64,000 bases of DNA from contig CM038040.1 of NCBI GenBank assembly GCA_021397845.1, positions 47,759,088-47,823,087 of the forward strand, in the 5' to 3' direction. The position numbers and the translations under genes are program-made. Below, one piece after another: positions 1 to 10,859 of this stretch. Numbering within the stretch: position 1 is the first letter of the stretch; each line of letters begins with the position of its first letter. Below the pieces are notes generated by a model. The model ran no database searches, was not told the DNA's origin, and worked only from the letters and a program-made list of their open reading frames with translations. The stretch comes from Areca catechu (taxonomy: Eukaryota; Streptophyta; Magnoliopsida; Arecales; Arecaceae).

Positions 1-997
1 TTAACATACATAAATAAATAAATAACGCTGACCCAATTCCACACTCGAAAAGAATTAAAACAAATACTAATACTCAAAACCTTAGATTTATCACTGAAAC
101 ACCCTATTTCCATTAAACCCCCAAATTAAAGGAATCAAGAGCAACTTATTTTGTCCCCTATGTTTTGAGATTAGAGACCGGACCCGCACACCACAATATG
201 CAGCACGCAGATCTCCTACCAGTTGGGCAGGGGCATGGTCGTAGTCTCTCTACCATTCTATGTTAGGGCATAGCATGCTTAGCATGAAGTGGGATGTCAC
301 CGTTCCAAGCATTGGCATGCAGCTGAGACATCTCAGTGCTGCAATCCAGTAAGGGACTGGCACCCTGGGGGGATGTAAATTAGTTGGGTCGGATCGAATC
401 ATAAGTGATCCTGATCCAATTTGATTCTTTGATCGTATCTTAATATTTTCGATCCAGATCTAATCCACTAAAAAAATTAGATCGGATCAAGTTGAGTTAG
501 GACCATTATCAAATTCTCGATCCAATGATTATTCGGTTGGATCATGTCCATAAATAATCCGGTTCTAATTTTAAAAATTGATCTAGATATGATCCGGATA
601 AAATATAGATAACTATATTTAATTATTACATGACCAACTATTATTAACCATAAAATAGATAACCGACATATTATTTTTAAAATAAATTAAGATATAAAAA
701 TAATCATAACTTTATCTCTATATTCAAAATAAATTCCATACAAGTTTTAATTATTTTAAAGGTCCAAATAAATATGCTCATAATAGTATTAGTATGTTCG
801 AGTCGGATCGGGTCGGGTCGGGTCTAAATTCAGTAAACCTAGACCCGGCCAGGAAAATAAAATAGATCTAATTTTAGGACTCGACCTAATTCATAGGTCC
901 CTAAAAATGGATTGGATTGGTCTAAACAGGTCGGGTCACGGTCAACTTGACCCATTGCAACCTTAGGTGGTAGTTGGTGTTTGGTGTAAAAGAGAGA
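1..997. other. Non-coding flank with candidate degenerate DNA transposon
   Basis: No coding region is supported here. From about 366 to 966 the DNA is rich in GGATC/GATCC and GGGTCGGGTC-type words. It begins near ATGTAAATTAGTTGGGTC and ends near GACCCATTGCAACC, ends that are roughly inverted relative to each other. Elements with this look are common non-autonomous DNA transposons in plants, but the termini are too degenerate to give a clear target duplication. The first 360 bases show nothing I recognise. Confidence 0.3.
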
Positions 998-3025
998 TGA
1001 AAGGAAACTAGTAGCGAGTATACTTTCTATTTTAAAACTTTTTCAAAATAACATGCGGCGGAAGAATTATCGAGAAGATTAAGATTTAATCTAAGCATGC
1101 TTTTAAAAGTTTTCTATGCTACTTATCCCAAGATCTTGCATGAATGGTTAATATAACATGAAATCATGAATTCATGCTATGAACATTTCAAAGCATATAT
1201 CTATATATGTAAAATCATACCTCGTATGAAGTGGAGACGGTCTCCGCTGTGAAAGATCCAGGAGGAGGAAGAAGAACTTTGCTTAACCGCACACGTATCC
1301 GGCCTCTACAGGTGGTTCACACCAGGGCTCTTTCAAAAAATCTACTTCCACTCCAAGTGCTAGCTTGTTGTGGAACAATTTGATCGGAACTCCTTTTCTT
1401 CTTTCGATGCCGGACTCTCCGAATGAAGAAACTCTAGAGGTGGAGAATGAGTCGTTGGAATCCTTCCCACACTCAATCCTAAGACCTGATCACTAGGTAC
1501 AAATATGCACACTTCTTTCCAAAATCTCACACCCATAAAAGAACCTTTCTTAGCTTCTTCCCTTTCTCCCTTTTATTTTTCCAGCATTTATTTGCTGAAT
1601 TTTCTTTATTTTCGTCCTCCCATTTTAGCCCATTATGTAAGATGGTGAGGGAGAGGGAAAGTGGGGAGTTATGGGTGATAATGGAGTGGTAATGGGTAGT
1701 TATGGGGAGTTATGGTCATGGGAAGTTACATAACTCCCCAAAAATGAATTTAAATTTATTAAATTCAGATTAAATGTTTTATTGATTTTAGTTCATAACT
1801 GAAATCAATTGGCATACATTGGGTTCAACCCATTGGACCCAAACCTATTTTGAACCAAATCCTATTTGATTCGTTCCAGATTTTTATAGCTCAATCAAAT
1901 TGGGCTATCAAGTAATCGCATTACTTAATTCACCTCCATGCATCACCAACTATTAGTGAAAATTTTATGTCACAACCTTTTGTACATCAAGTGTCTACAC
2001 TTGCGAAATCAACAAGTGTCGACACTTACACAAGTGTCGACACTTTCAAGAATATCAAATATCGATACTTGGGTAAAGAAAAATACTTTTCCTTTGTGAG
2101 TCCACGAACGATTCCCAATCGTTCTCTGATCACTAGATCAAGTAGAACCCCCTATGGTGGTGACCCCATAGGTTCGAACACTAAGCCGGTAGCACTGGAA
2201 CATTTCCAATACCATCAGTCTCCATCTAGCAATGACACCCGACGTCCGGATAGGTCGCAGCAGTTTGAGAACACAATCAGAACCAGAGATATGGAAACCT
2301 AGTAATTAATCCCTTGACCTCAATGCTCAAGAAGACTTAGGGTTAAACTGCCCAACCCATAATCCTCACAATATGTCTCAATCTCACAAGTCCTGTAACA
2401 CATTACAGAGAACTACCCTGGCCAAGGTTTTTCTAATTGAAACACAGTAAGATATCTACTCCAAACACTTTGGAGGGGTCATCCCATCTTGATCCGATCA
2501 CTGCTACACGAGTACTTAACTGTACCCAGAAACCTTCCATCCTTGGATTAGAAATCCAGATAGTCCAGTACCAAAGTACAGTGAGTTGCTCGCAAGCTAC
2601 CATGACGATCTCATGTCTGAGGGATAACTACATCCATATCAAAACTCTAGGCAGAAAAAAGTACAGACGGGTCACGTTCGATGAAATGTCAAACACAATA
2701 TCTGCATGCCATACCAGTGTCTCCACACTCCTTGGTTAAGAGGACAACCAACGACTATGGCACACAACGACTTATACTTGATATACTATCATCCTGAAAT
2801 AAGTGTATCATTTGGTCGCGAACAATTTTAGGACTATATGATATATCCTCTCTATATCACATATAAATAGTCTTAAGGACTTCATCACTCAAGAACTCAT
2901 TACAGAAAGATGAAATAGTGATGAACTGCCAGAATACATTTTATTCAATATAAATTCATATACAATTACATCAAATGTACAACTGTCTACAGTAGTAATT
3001 GGCTTTTGGGACACATTTCCCAACA
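998..3025 (-). repeat. 3' LTR of the copia element
   Basis: This LTR is 2028 bp and is a near copy of 8815-10859. On the plus strand it starts TGAAAGGAAACTAG and ends TTTCCCAACA. A cluster of four 16-bp palindrome-like units based on CAAGTGTCGACACTTG lies at 1988-2071; the first and last are mutated. The open frames on the plus strand inside it are not conserved genes. Confidence 0.93.
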
Positions 3026-3602
3026 ACTCCACTTGGACTAAAGCCATCAGAACAGTATCGTATAGCCATCTTCCATTTACAATCATTGAGTTCTTGAATT
3101 CCAACAGCTTTAGTGAAGGGGTCAGCCAGGTTCTCCTTTCCGTCGATCTTCAGAAGGTCGATATCACCTCGTTCCACGATTTCTCGCACAAGATGAAACC
3201 GGCGCAGAATATGCTTGGTACGCTGATGGGACTTTGGCTCTTTGGCTTGAGCAATGGCTCCAGTGCTGTCACAGTACACTGGAACATGACCATCTAGGGA
3301 AAGTGCCACTCCCGCTCGCCAAGAAATTTTCGTACCAAACAGCTTCCTTTGCTGCATCAGATGCTGCAATATATTCCGCTTCGCATACAGAGTCTGCTAT
3401 AGTGTGTTGCTTGGAACTCTTCCAGCAGATAGCCCCACCATTCAGGGTAAGAACAAAGCCAGACACACTCTTGCTATCATCCCTATCTGACTGGAAACTG
3501 GAGTCAGTATACCCCACAAGTTTCAAGTCAGGTCCTCCAAAAAGAAGCCACTGGTCCTTGGTATTTCGCAAATACTTCAGGATGGTCTTTGCAACCTTCT
3601 AG
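2971..3602 (-). pseudogene. Copia RNase H domain (decayed)
   Basis: Two overlapping minus-strand frames (3571-3269 and 3369-2971) together show the copia RNase H pattern. The first has a GYTDSSFQSD-like strand, then GGAICWKSSKQ and the segment with ADSVCEAEYIAA. The second continues with the CDSTGAIAQAKEP block, the SHQRTKHI motif and the ADPFTKA tail typical of the end of copia Pol. The change of frame near 3370-3270 shows a frameshift. It is non-functional as read. Confidence 0.85.
3026..3037 (-). other. Polypurine tract of the copia element
   Basis: Immediately inside the 3' LTR the minus strand reads CCAAGTGGAGT and then the LTR start TGTTGGG. This matches the usual copia arrangement of a purine-rich plus-strand primer abutting the 3' LTR. 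Confidence 0.75.
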
Positions 3603-4690
3603 TATGCTTCACCTGGGTCAGACTGGTATCGACTCACTATTCCTAATGAGTATGCCACGTCTGGTCTAGTACATGTCATGGCGTACATGATGGACCCTAC
3701 TACCGAAGCATAAGGAATCCTCCTCATGAGTTGTCGGACAATCCTTCTTGGAAAGAGAAATTCCATGGCCTATCGGAAGATAGCCTTTCTTGGAATTCTC
3801 CATGCTGAACCTTTTCAGCACGGTATCAATGTACGTAGACTGGGACAACCCAGAAGCTTCCTTGATCTATCCCTATAAATCTTCATACCTAGTATGAAAG
3901 AAGCTTCACCCAAGTCTTTCATAGAAAACTGGGATGACAACCAGACCTTTATTCCCTGTAATGCAGGGATGTCATTCCCAATTAAGAGAATGTCATCCAC
4001 ATACAGTACAAAATACAACTACAGAACCATTTGCCCACTTATATATGCAGGTTCTTCTTTGTTCCTAACAAAACCATACGTCTTGATACACTTATCAAAA
4101 GCATGTTCCAACTCCGAGATGCCTGCTTTAGTCCATAGATGGACCTACTAAGCTTACATACCTTAGATTCATCTGTGGATATGAACCCTTCAGGTTGCAT
4201 CATATACACCTCCTCATCTAGCTCACCATTTAGGAAAGCTGTTCGGACATCCTTTGCCAGATTTCATAGTCCAGATATGCAGCTAAGGCAAGCATAATCC
4301 GAATAGACTTGAGCATTGCCATAGGGGAAAACGTCTCGTCATAGTCAATACCATAACGTTGACGATAACCCTTGGCAACCAGACGGGCTTTATAGGTCTC
4401 TACCTGCCCATCTGCGCCCCATTTCCTTTTGAAGACCCATTTGCACCCAATGGGTTTTAACCCCTTCAGGTGGATCAACCAAAGTCCATACTTTGTTGAT
4501 TTCCATGAACTCCATTTCAGATTTCATGGCTCACAGCCACAACTCAGAATCAGACCTCTGCATCGCGTCCATATAGGTGATTGGATCCTCGTTGTTCTCA
4601 TCGAGCTCAACGGGATCACCGTCCCGGACCAAAAACTGTAGTATCTGTCCGGTTGACGCGGTACTCTACCGGATCTCCTTAATGACTGGT
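3603..4690 (-). pseudogene. Copia reverse transcriptase domain (decayed)
   Basis: Minus-strand fragments cover the copia RT. The frame at 4478-4230 holds the GCKWVFKRK, ARLVAKGYRQ and YDETFSPMA motifs that open the domain. The frame at 4018-3815 holds the catalytic YVDD box (about 3992-4003) followed by MKDLGEASFILGM. The frame at 3848-3666 adds a short piece ahead of RNase H. Several frame changes and stops separate the blocks, so the enzyme cannot be made from this copy. RT lies downstream of integrase in the element, which is diagnostic for Ty1/copia. Confidence 0.88.
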
Positions 4691-4698
4691 CAATAGGC

Positions 4699-5765
4699 TC
4701 AAGGTTTGATCTTATCAACGGGTTCTGTAGCAATCCTTGAATGATTTGGTTCTTCTATCTGTTGAACTTCAGTAAGCTCAACATTGGCAACTTGAGCACC
4801 TTCAGTAAGGTACTCCCTTTCCAAAAAAGTAGCTCTAAGACTGACGAACAATTTTTGTTCCCCAGGCATATAGAAGAAATAACCCTTAGACTCTTTAGGA
4901 TACCCAACAAAGAGGCACCTGTCAGACCTAGGTCCAAGTTTATCTTCTCCAACGTTTGACATAAGCCGGACACCCCCAAACCCGAAGGTGTGAAAGACTC
5001 GGCTTACGCCCATTCCATCTCATATGGAGTTTTGTTAACAGACTTACTCGGAACTCTATTTAGAAGATAGCTTGCTGATTCCAAAGCATACCCCCAAAGG
5101 AAGTTGACAAGTTGCAAATTTCATCATGGATCTAACCATGTCCAACAAGTCCGATTCCTCCTTTCAGACACACCATTTAACTGGGCATCCCAGGAGGTGT
5201 CCATTGAGAGAGAATCCCATTCTCTTCAAGATAAGTCAGAAACTCCCCAGAAAGATATTCTCCACCTCGATCTGATCGAAGGATTTTAATAAGCTTCCCG
5301 GTTTTTTTCAACTTCATTACGATACCGTTTGAACATTTCAAACGATTAAGATTTATGTCTCATCAAAAAGACATAACCGTACCTTGAGAGGTCGTCCGTA
5401 AATGTAATGAAATATTTATACCCACCCTTGGCATCGATATTCATTGGTCCACATACATCAGTATGTACTAGATACAAAATGTCATCGGCTCGTACACCTT
5501 TTCCAGTAAAAGTGACTTGGTCATCTTACCAAGTAAACAAGATTCACAGGTTGGCAGTGATTCACAATCACTAACATTTAGGAGACCTTCTTCTACTAAC
5601 CTGTTGATTCTATTCTTGTTTATATGACCTAGCCTACAATGCTAGAGATAAGCATCATTGACATTATCTAATCTAGGGCGTTTGCATAAAATGTACATTA
5701 CACCAACAGCTGTGATAAAACATAAATGCCATTCTTCATATGTCCAGTCATAACCACAATATCAT
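4699..5765 (-). pseudogene. Copia GAG-pre-integrase and integrase (decayed)
   Basis: Translating the minus strand piecewise gives the copia integrase landmarks in order: a zinc-binding region with a CESCLLGK-like block around 5540, the VHTDVCGPM opening near 5460, a YFITFTDD strand near 5415, the NGVSERRNR motif near 5150, and the LNRVPSKSV, KLGPRSDRCLFVGYP and FVSLRATFLE tail between 5070 and 4790. Frames change repeatedly and there are internal stops. This domain inserts the cDNA copy in active relatives and is dead here. Confidence 0.85.
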
Positions 5766-6060
5766 TCATAATGACTTTGCAAAATCACTCTTGATTAATA
5801 GTTCATAACCATTACTGGCCAACTGGCCTGCAGAGATAATATTTACAAGGAATGATGGACAATAGTGACAATCACTAAGAATAACTTTACAAGACTCGAA
5901 AAATAGATTGACAATTCCCAACGCCAGGAGTGGAGCTTGACTTCCATTCCCCACTTCAGAAATCTCGCGCCATTCTCGAATCTTCTACTAACTTGTAGTC
6001 CCTGGAACGTATTGCAAATATGATAAGGACTACAAGTATCTAATATCCAGTTGTAGTATC
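5766..6060 (-). pseudogene. Copia aspartic protease region (decayed)
   Basis: The minus strand at about 6049-6026 encodes WILDTCSP, aligning with the copia protease active site (usually D-S/T-G/A). The glycine/alanine position is cysteine here. The 5954-5766 frame continues with GNGS, VILSDCHYCP and SFLVNIISAGQLA, the usual sequence after the protease site and before the pre-integrase zinc domain. Confidence 0.7.
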
Positions 6061-6109
6061 ACAAATAGAAAACAACAAGATTTATCATATAAATACCTTG
6101 TCCAGCAAC

Positions 6110-6945
6110 CTTTTGCTGCTTCTTCTTCTTCGGCCTGTTCGGGTCAAGTGTAGCTAGGTAAGCGAAACAATTCCTCTTCCAATGACCCGGCTTCTTGCAG
6201 TAGAAGCATTCTGCCTGACTCTGGTTAGCCTTTTTCTTAATATGACTGGGCCCAGCACTTGCACCATTTTACTTTTATTCTTTTTCTTTTTCCCTTTCTT
6301 AAAGGGACGACGCCTTGCCGCACTGCCTCCCACTAAATTCACCAGCTCTTTTGGAGCTGGTGATCCTTTTCATAAGTCTGTAGTAACCCCATCAATCCAT
6401 GGTATTGACTACAGGCCTTGTTAATCTATAGTGATCTAGAAAAGGTAAGTAGGAGGGAGGCAAAGAATTCAAAATCGCATCCTTCCCAAGCTGCTCATGG
6501 AAAGGATATCCGAGTTTGGCCAGGCGCTCGATCATCTCGATCATGTACAATACATGATCAGTGACCGAAGACCCTTCAGTCATTTGAACATTGAAGATGG
6601 TAGAGGAAACCCTGTACCTTTCAATGTCGTCTGGGGCACCAAAGATTCCTTCAACTTTTGAAGGATTTCCTCCGGGGGCCTCCTCGAATCTGTGACTGAA
6701 CTCGTCGTTTATAGCCGCCAACATAATGCACCGCACCGTAGTACGGTCAGAGACCCACTTTTGATAAGCATCTCTGACTGCAGTATGTGCGGTGGGGCTG
6801 GCCCCTCAGGTGCCGGATCCATTAATACATAAAGGATCCGTTCATGCTCGAGAACAATTCTCAGTCTTCGATACCAGCTATCGAAATTGAGTCCCATGAG
6901 CTTGTCATTATCTAATAATGATCGGAGTGACAGATTAGTAGACAT
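6110..6945 (-). pseudogene. Copia gag with CCHC zinc knuckle (decayed)
   Basis: Gag starts at a minus-strand ATG at 6945 (MSTNLSLRSLLDNDKLMG), with the NFDSWYRRLRIVLEHE block typical of copia UBN2-type gag. A frameshift near 6740-6710 moves the reading to 6736-6392, which contains QMTEGSSVTDHVLYMIEMIERLA and the DAILNSLPPSY motif. A zinc knuckle in a third frame lies at about 6207-6166, with CFYCKKPGHWKRNC (C-X2-C-X4-H-X4-C). The same gag start occurs, more decayed and on the plus strand, at 25165-25560. Confidence 0.88.
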
Positions 6946-8800
6946 TATCTGAAAAAAAATTAAGACTATTTAGTATATGAATTATTTAATACTTAAAGAC
7001 ATGGACTTTTGTCTAAAAGCTCCTCCCACTATTTTATTCAGACTGGTAGCCTCTACCTCCAATCCGAAGAATAATACTTATCCCTTAGTGGGTACCAGAA
7101 TCCAATAGACAATGCATGAGCCCGACTATGGTCGGCAAACCCATGCCAATCTAAGGTAGGTTCATAACCAGTTGTTTCTCCAAACAACTCCTAGTAATTT
7201 ATTTTGCCCTAGGAACACTTCAATCGGCCTTTGGGCTACCTGCTAAAGAAAGTCCCAGTTAGGTCCAACCATTAACATGACTGATCTTAATGCTTCAAGC
7301 TAACAAATGATCAAGCCCGACTTTGGCCGGCTAACCTGACCACCTATTTAAGAAAGTTGCATTATGTCATTATATAATGAATGGCAATTCCAATAGTATG
7401 ATGACCACTCGATCTATGGATCTACGATAATCACCCCACTACTGGACTTATTACCAAACACCTTAATGGAAGGCTAAGACAAAAATTATCATATAATTTC
7501 TATCTTTTTAAGGACCTAATAATTTAGAGGTTTTATACATGTTGTGACATAAGAGAAAGGATAAGTCATGGATTATCTTTCACTAACTTTATATGTTAAT
7601 GAAAGGGTTACATGAACCACAAAATCCATGGGCACCTTTATCAGTCAAGCTGATTAACCTTATTGGCATGGGCTAACTCGAATCAATGAGCTAACTAATC
7701 AAACTGGTTGACCATATTGGCCAGGTAAGTGAGATCAAGGTTATGGGTTAAGCCATTAACCCTCTTTCCTTAGACACCAATATCATTGGCCAGGAAAGAG
7801 GTAGCCCCAAAAACCATAGATCAAAAGCCATACTTACCTTAGACACCAACTGGTTCACCAATTTCGATTAGGCTAGCCTAAGGAATCGGGTCCTACCACG
7901 AAGCCAAGATTAAGTCCATTTAGATGTATGGACCAATCAATATAACTATTAGATAGATACTAGAGAAGAACCTTAACTCAACATTTGATTAAGTTAATTC
8001 TCTATTAAGTCCAATTCATCTAAACTTAGGTCTAACCCAATTATGACCTAATTCAAGCTAACCCATTTAAACCAAAGTTATGAACACGACTTAGATCTTA
8101 AAATCATATCCTTAGATCATTTAGTCACTTAGATTTACTTAATTCCTAATTAAGTTAATCATACAACAGATTGAAACATTTTCAAAAAACTTTATAAAAC
8201 ATTTTTTTTACAAGAAAATCCAACTTTTAAATTTCTGTTCACTATGAAGTGTCGACACTTCAGTAGCAAGTGTCGACACCAGGTGTCGACACTACTCTGA
8301 GACAGGTCGACACACAGTGAATCAATTTCTGTGTTTTTGTTCATGAGTCGACACCTAGAAGTCCAAGTGTCGACACATAGACACCCAAGTGTCGACACTT
8401 GGTAAGCTAAGTGTCGACACTTGATCCACTCGAGCACAGAAATGCAGAAATCCAAATTTTGTCTTTTCTAAACTTGAATTTATGTTAAACTATTTAACAT
8501 AACAATCATAAACTAACTTTAGAACATTTCTAAACATTTTATGACTTCAAATTTAGAACATAATAAAGATCAAAACATTTTAATCTTTACTTTTTCTTTT
8601 CTTTTTTCTTTTCATGAGTCCTTCACAATGGCACCCCGACATGCCATAGGAGATCCCTTTGAATGGGAAGTGAGGGTCTTGCAGCCCTACTTCTCTCCTA
8701 TGACCGGACGGCCTGGTGAGGCACTCAATCCGAGTACTTGCAAGATATTAAACTGATTTCATAATGTTTATACTAAACTTCATGCTAGAGCAACATTGTT
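6946..8800 (-). other. Untranslated leader of the copia element
   Basis: About 1.85 kb lies between the primer site and gag with no supported open frame. It contains recurring TGGCCA-type segments also found in the plus-strand copy at 24200-25150. At 8246-8423 there is a cluster of eight units around the palindromic core GTGTCGACAC. A long leader of this sort is expected to be part of the genomic RNA. Confidence 0.6.
8246..8423. repeat. Cluster of eight GTCGACAC palindromic units
   Basis: Units start at about 8246, 8267, 8281, 8303, 8345, 8364, 8386 and 8408. The best copies read CAAGTGTCGACACTTG, a perfect 16-bp palindrome containing a SalI site. Other copies keep GTCGACAC but lose the flanks. 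The same motif forms a four-unit cluster in each LTR. Confidence 0.9.
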
Positions 8801-8812
8801 GCTCTGATACCA
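8801..8812 (-). other. Primer binding site (initiator Met tRNA)
   Basis: The plus strand reads GCTCTGATACCA; the minus strand is TGGTATCAGAGC, the standard site complementary to the 3' end of plant initiator-methionine tRNA. It sits two bases from the 5' LTR boundary at 8815 and fixes the orientation of the element. Confidence 0.93.
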
Positions 8813-8814
8813 AT

Positions 8815-10859
8815 TGAAAGGAAAACTAGTAGCGAGCATGCTTTCTATTTTAAAACTTTTTCAAAATAACATGCAGCGGAAGCATTATCGAGAAGATTAA
8901 CATTCAATCTAAGCATGCTTTTAAAACTTTTCTATGCTACTTATCCCAAGATCTTGCATGAATGGTCAATATAGACTATGAAATCATAAATTCATGCTAT
9001 GAACATTTCAAAGCAATATATCTATATATGTAAGACCATACCTCGTATGAAGTGGAGACGCTCTTCGCTGCGAAAGATCCAGGAGGAGAAAGAAGAACTC
9101 TGCTTAGCCGCACATATGTCCGACCTCTACAGGTGGTTCACACCAGGGCTCTTTCAAAAATCTACTTCCACTCCAAGTGCTAACTTGTTGTGGAACAATT
9201 TGATCGGAACTCCTTTTCTTCTTTCGATGCCGGACTCTCCGAATGAATGAAGAAACTCAAGAGGTGGAGAATGAGTCGTTAGAACCCTTCCCAAACACTC
9301 AATCCTAAGACCTAGATTACTAGGTACAAATATGCACACTTCTTTCCAAAAATCTCACACCCATAAAACTAAAACCTTTCTTAGCTTCTTCCCTTTTATT
9401 TTTTCAGCATTTATTTGCTGAATTTTCTCTTATTTTCGTCCTCCCATTTTAGCCCATTATGTAGATGGTGAAGGAGAGGGAAAGTAGGGAGTTATGGTTG
9501 ATAATGAAGTGGTAATGGATAGTTATGGGGAGTTATGGTCATGGGAAGTTACATAACTCTCCAAAATGAATTTAAACTTATTTAAATTTAGATTAATGTG
9601 TTAATTGATTTTAGTTCATAACTAAAATCAATTGGGTCAAGTGTGCATACATTGGGTTCAACCCAATTGGACCCAAACCTATTTTGAACCAAATCCTATT
9701 TGATTCGTTCTAGATTTTTATAGCTCAATCAAACTGGGCTATCAAGTAATCGCATTACTTAATTCACCTCCATGCATCACCAACTATTAGTAAAAATTTT
9801 ATGTCATAACCTTTTTGTGACATCAAGTGTCTACACTTACAAAATCAACAAGTGTCGACACTACACAAGTGTCGACACTTTCAAGAATATCAAGTGTCGA
9901 CACTTGGGTAAGAAAAATACTTTTCTTTGTGAGTCCACGAACGATTCTCAATCATTCTCCGATCACTAGATCAAGTAGAAACCCTATGGTGTGTGACCCC
10001 ATAGGTTCGAACACTAAGCCGATAGCACTGGAACATTTCCAATACCAGTCAAAGTCGCCATCTAGCAATGACACCCGACGTCCGGATAGGTCGAAGTTGC
10101 AGAGCAACAATCAAGAACCAGGAGATATGGAAACCTAGTAATTAATCCCTTTGACCTCAATGCTCAGAAGACTTAGGGTTAAACTGCCTGACCCATAAAG
10201 TCCATCAACAATGTGTCTCAATCTCACAAGTCCTGTAACACATTACAGAGACTACCCTGGCCAAGGTTTTGCTAAATTGAAACACAGTAAGATATCTGCT
10301 CCAAACACTTTGAGGGGTCAATCCCATCTTGATCCGATCACGCTATATGAGTACTTAACTGTACCCAGAACCTTCCGTCCATGGATTAGAAATCCAGATA
10401 GTCCAGTACCAAAGTATAGTGAGTTGCTCGCAAGCTACCATGACGATCTCATGTCTGAGGGATAACTACGTCCATATCAAAACTCTAGGCAAAAAAAGTA
10501 CAGACGGGTCACGTTCGATGAAATGTCAAACACAACATCTGCATGCCATACCAGTGTCTCCACACTCCTTGGTTAAGAGGATACCAACCTATGGCACACA
10601 CGACCTATACTTGATATACTATCATCCTGAAATAAGTGTATCATTTGGTCGCGAACAATTTTAGGACTATATGATATATCCTCTCTATATCACATACAAA
10701 TAGTCCTAAGGACTTCATCACTTAAGAACTCATTACAGAAAGATAAAATAGTGATGAACTGCCATAAATATTTTATTCAATAATATAATTCATATACGAT
10801 TACATTAAATGTACAACTATCTACAGTAGTAATTGGCTTTTGGGACACATTTCCCAACA
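8815..10859 (-). repeat. 5' LTR of the copia element
   Basis: This LTR is 2045 bp and matches 998-3025 throughout with scattered substitutions and small indels. It holds its own four-unit palindrome cluster at 9824-9906, where the fourth unit is the perfect CAAGTGTCGACACTTG while the matching unit of the 3' LTR is mutated. The transcription start should lie within it on the minus strand, but I cannot place it. Confidence 0.93.

Larger units (their letters stand above)
998..10859 (-). mobile_element. Complete but degenerate Ty1/copia LTR retrotransposon
   Basis: This 9.86-kb element lies on the minus strand. Two long direct repeats (998-3025 and 8815-10859) begin with TG and end with CA. Both flanks carry AGAGA (993-997 and 10860-10864), a perfect 5-bp target duplication. 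Next to the right-hand repeat is the complement of a tRNA primer site, GCTCTGATACCA, so that repeat is the 5' LTR. Reading leftward the order is gag, zinc knuckle, protease, integrase, reverse transcriptase, RNase H. Integrase before RT identifies the copia superfamily and excludes gypsy and pararetrovirus. All domains carry stops and frameshifts. The first 270 or so aligned bases of the two LTRs differ at roughly 5% by eye, so the insertion is not recent. Confidence 0.95.

Noticed and set aside
1967..2739. Plus-strand open frames in the copia LTR (also at 9772-10664)
   Set aside because: They lie inside LTRs, match no protein and are not kept between the two LTR copies.
8246..8423. CRISPR-like array at the GTCGACAC cluster
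   Set aside because: Repeats are short palindromes with variable flanks and no uniform spacers, within a plant retrotransposon leader.
998..10859. Possibility that the element is an endogenous pararetrovirus
   Set aside because: It has two LTRs, a 5-bp target duplication, a purine tract and integrase placed before RT, and no movement-protein-like region.
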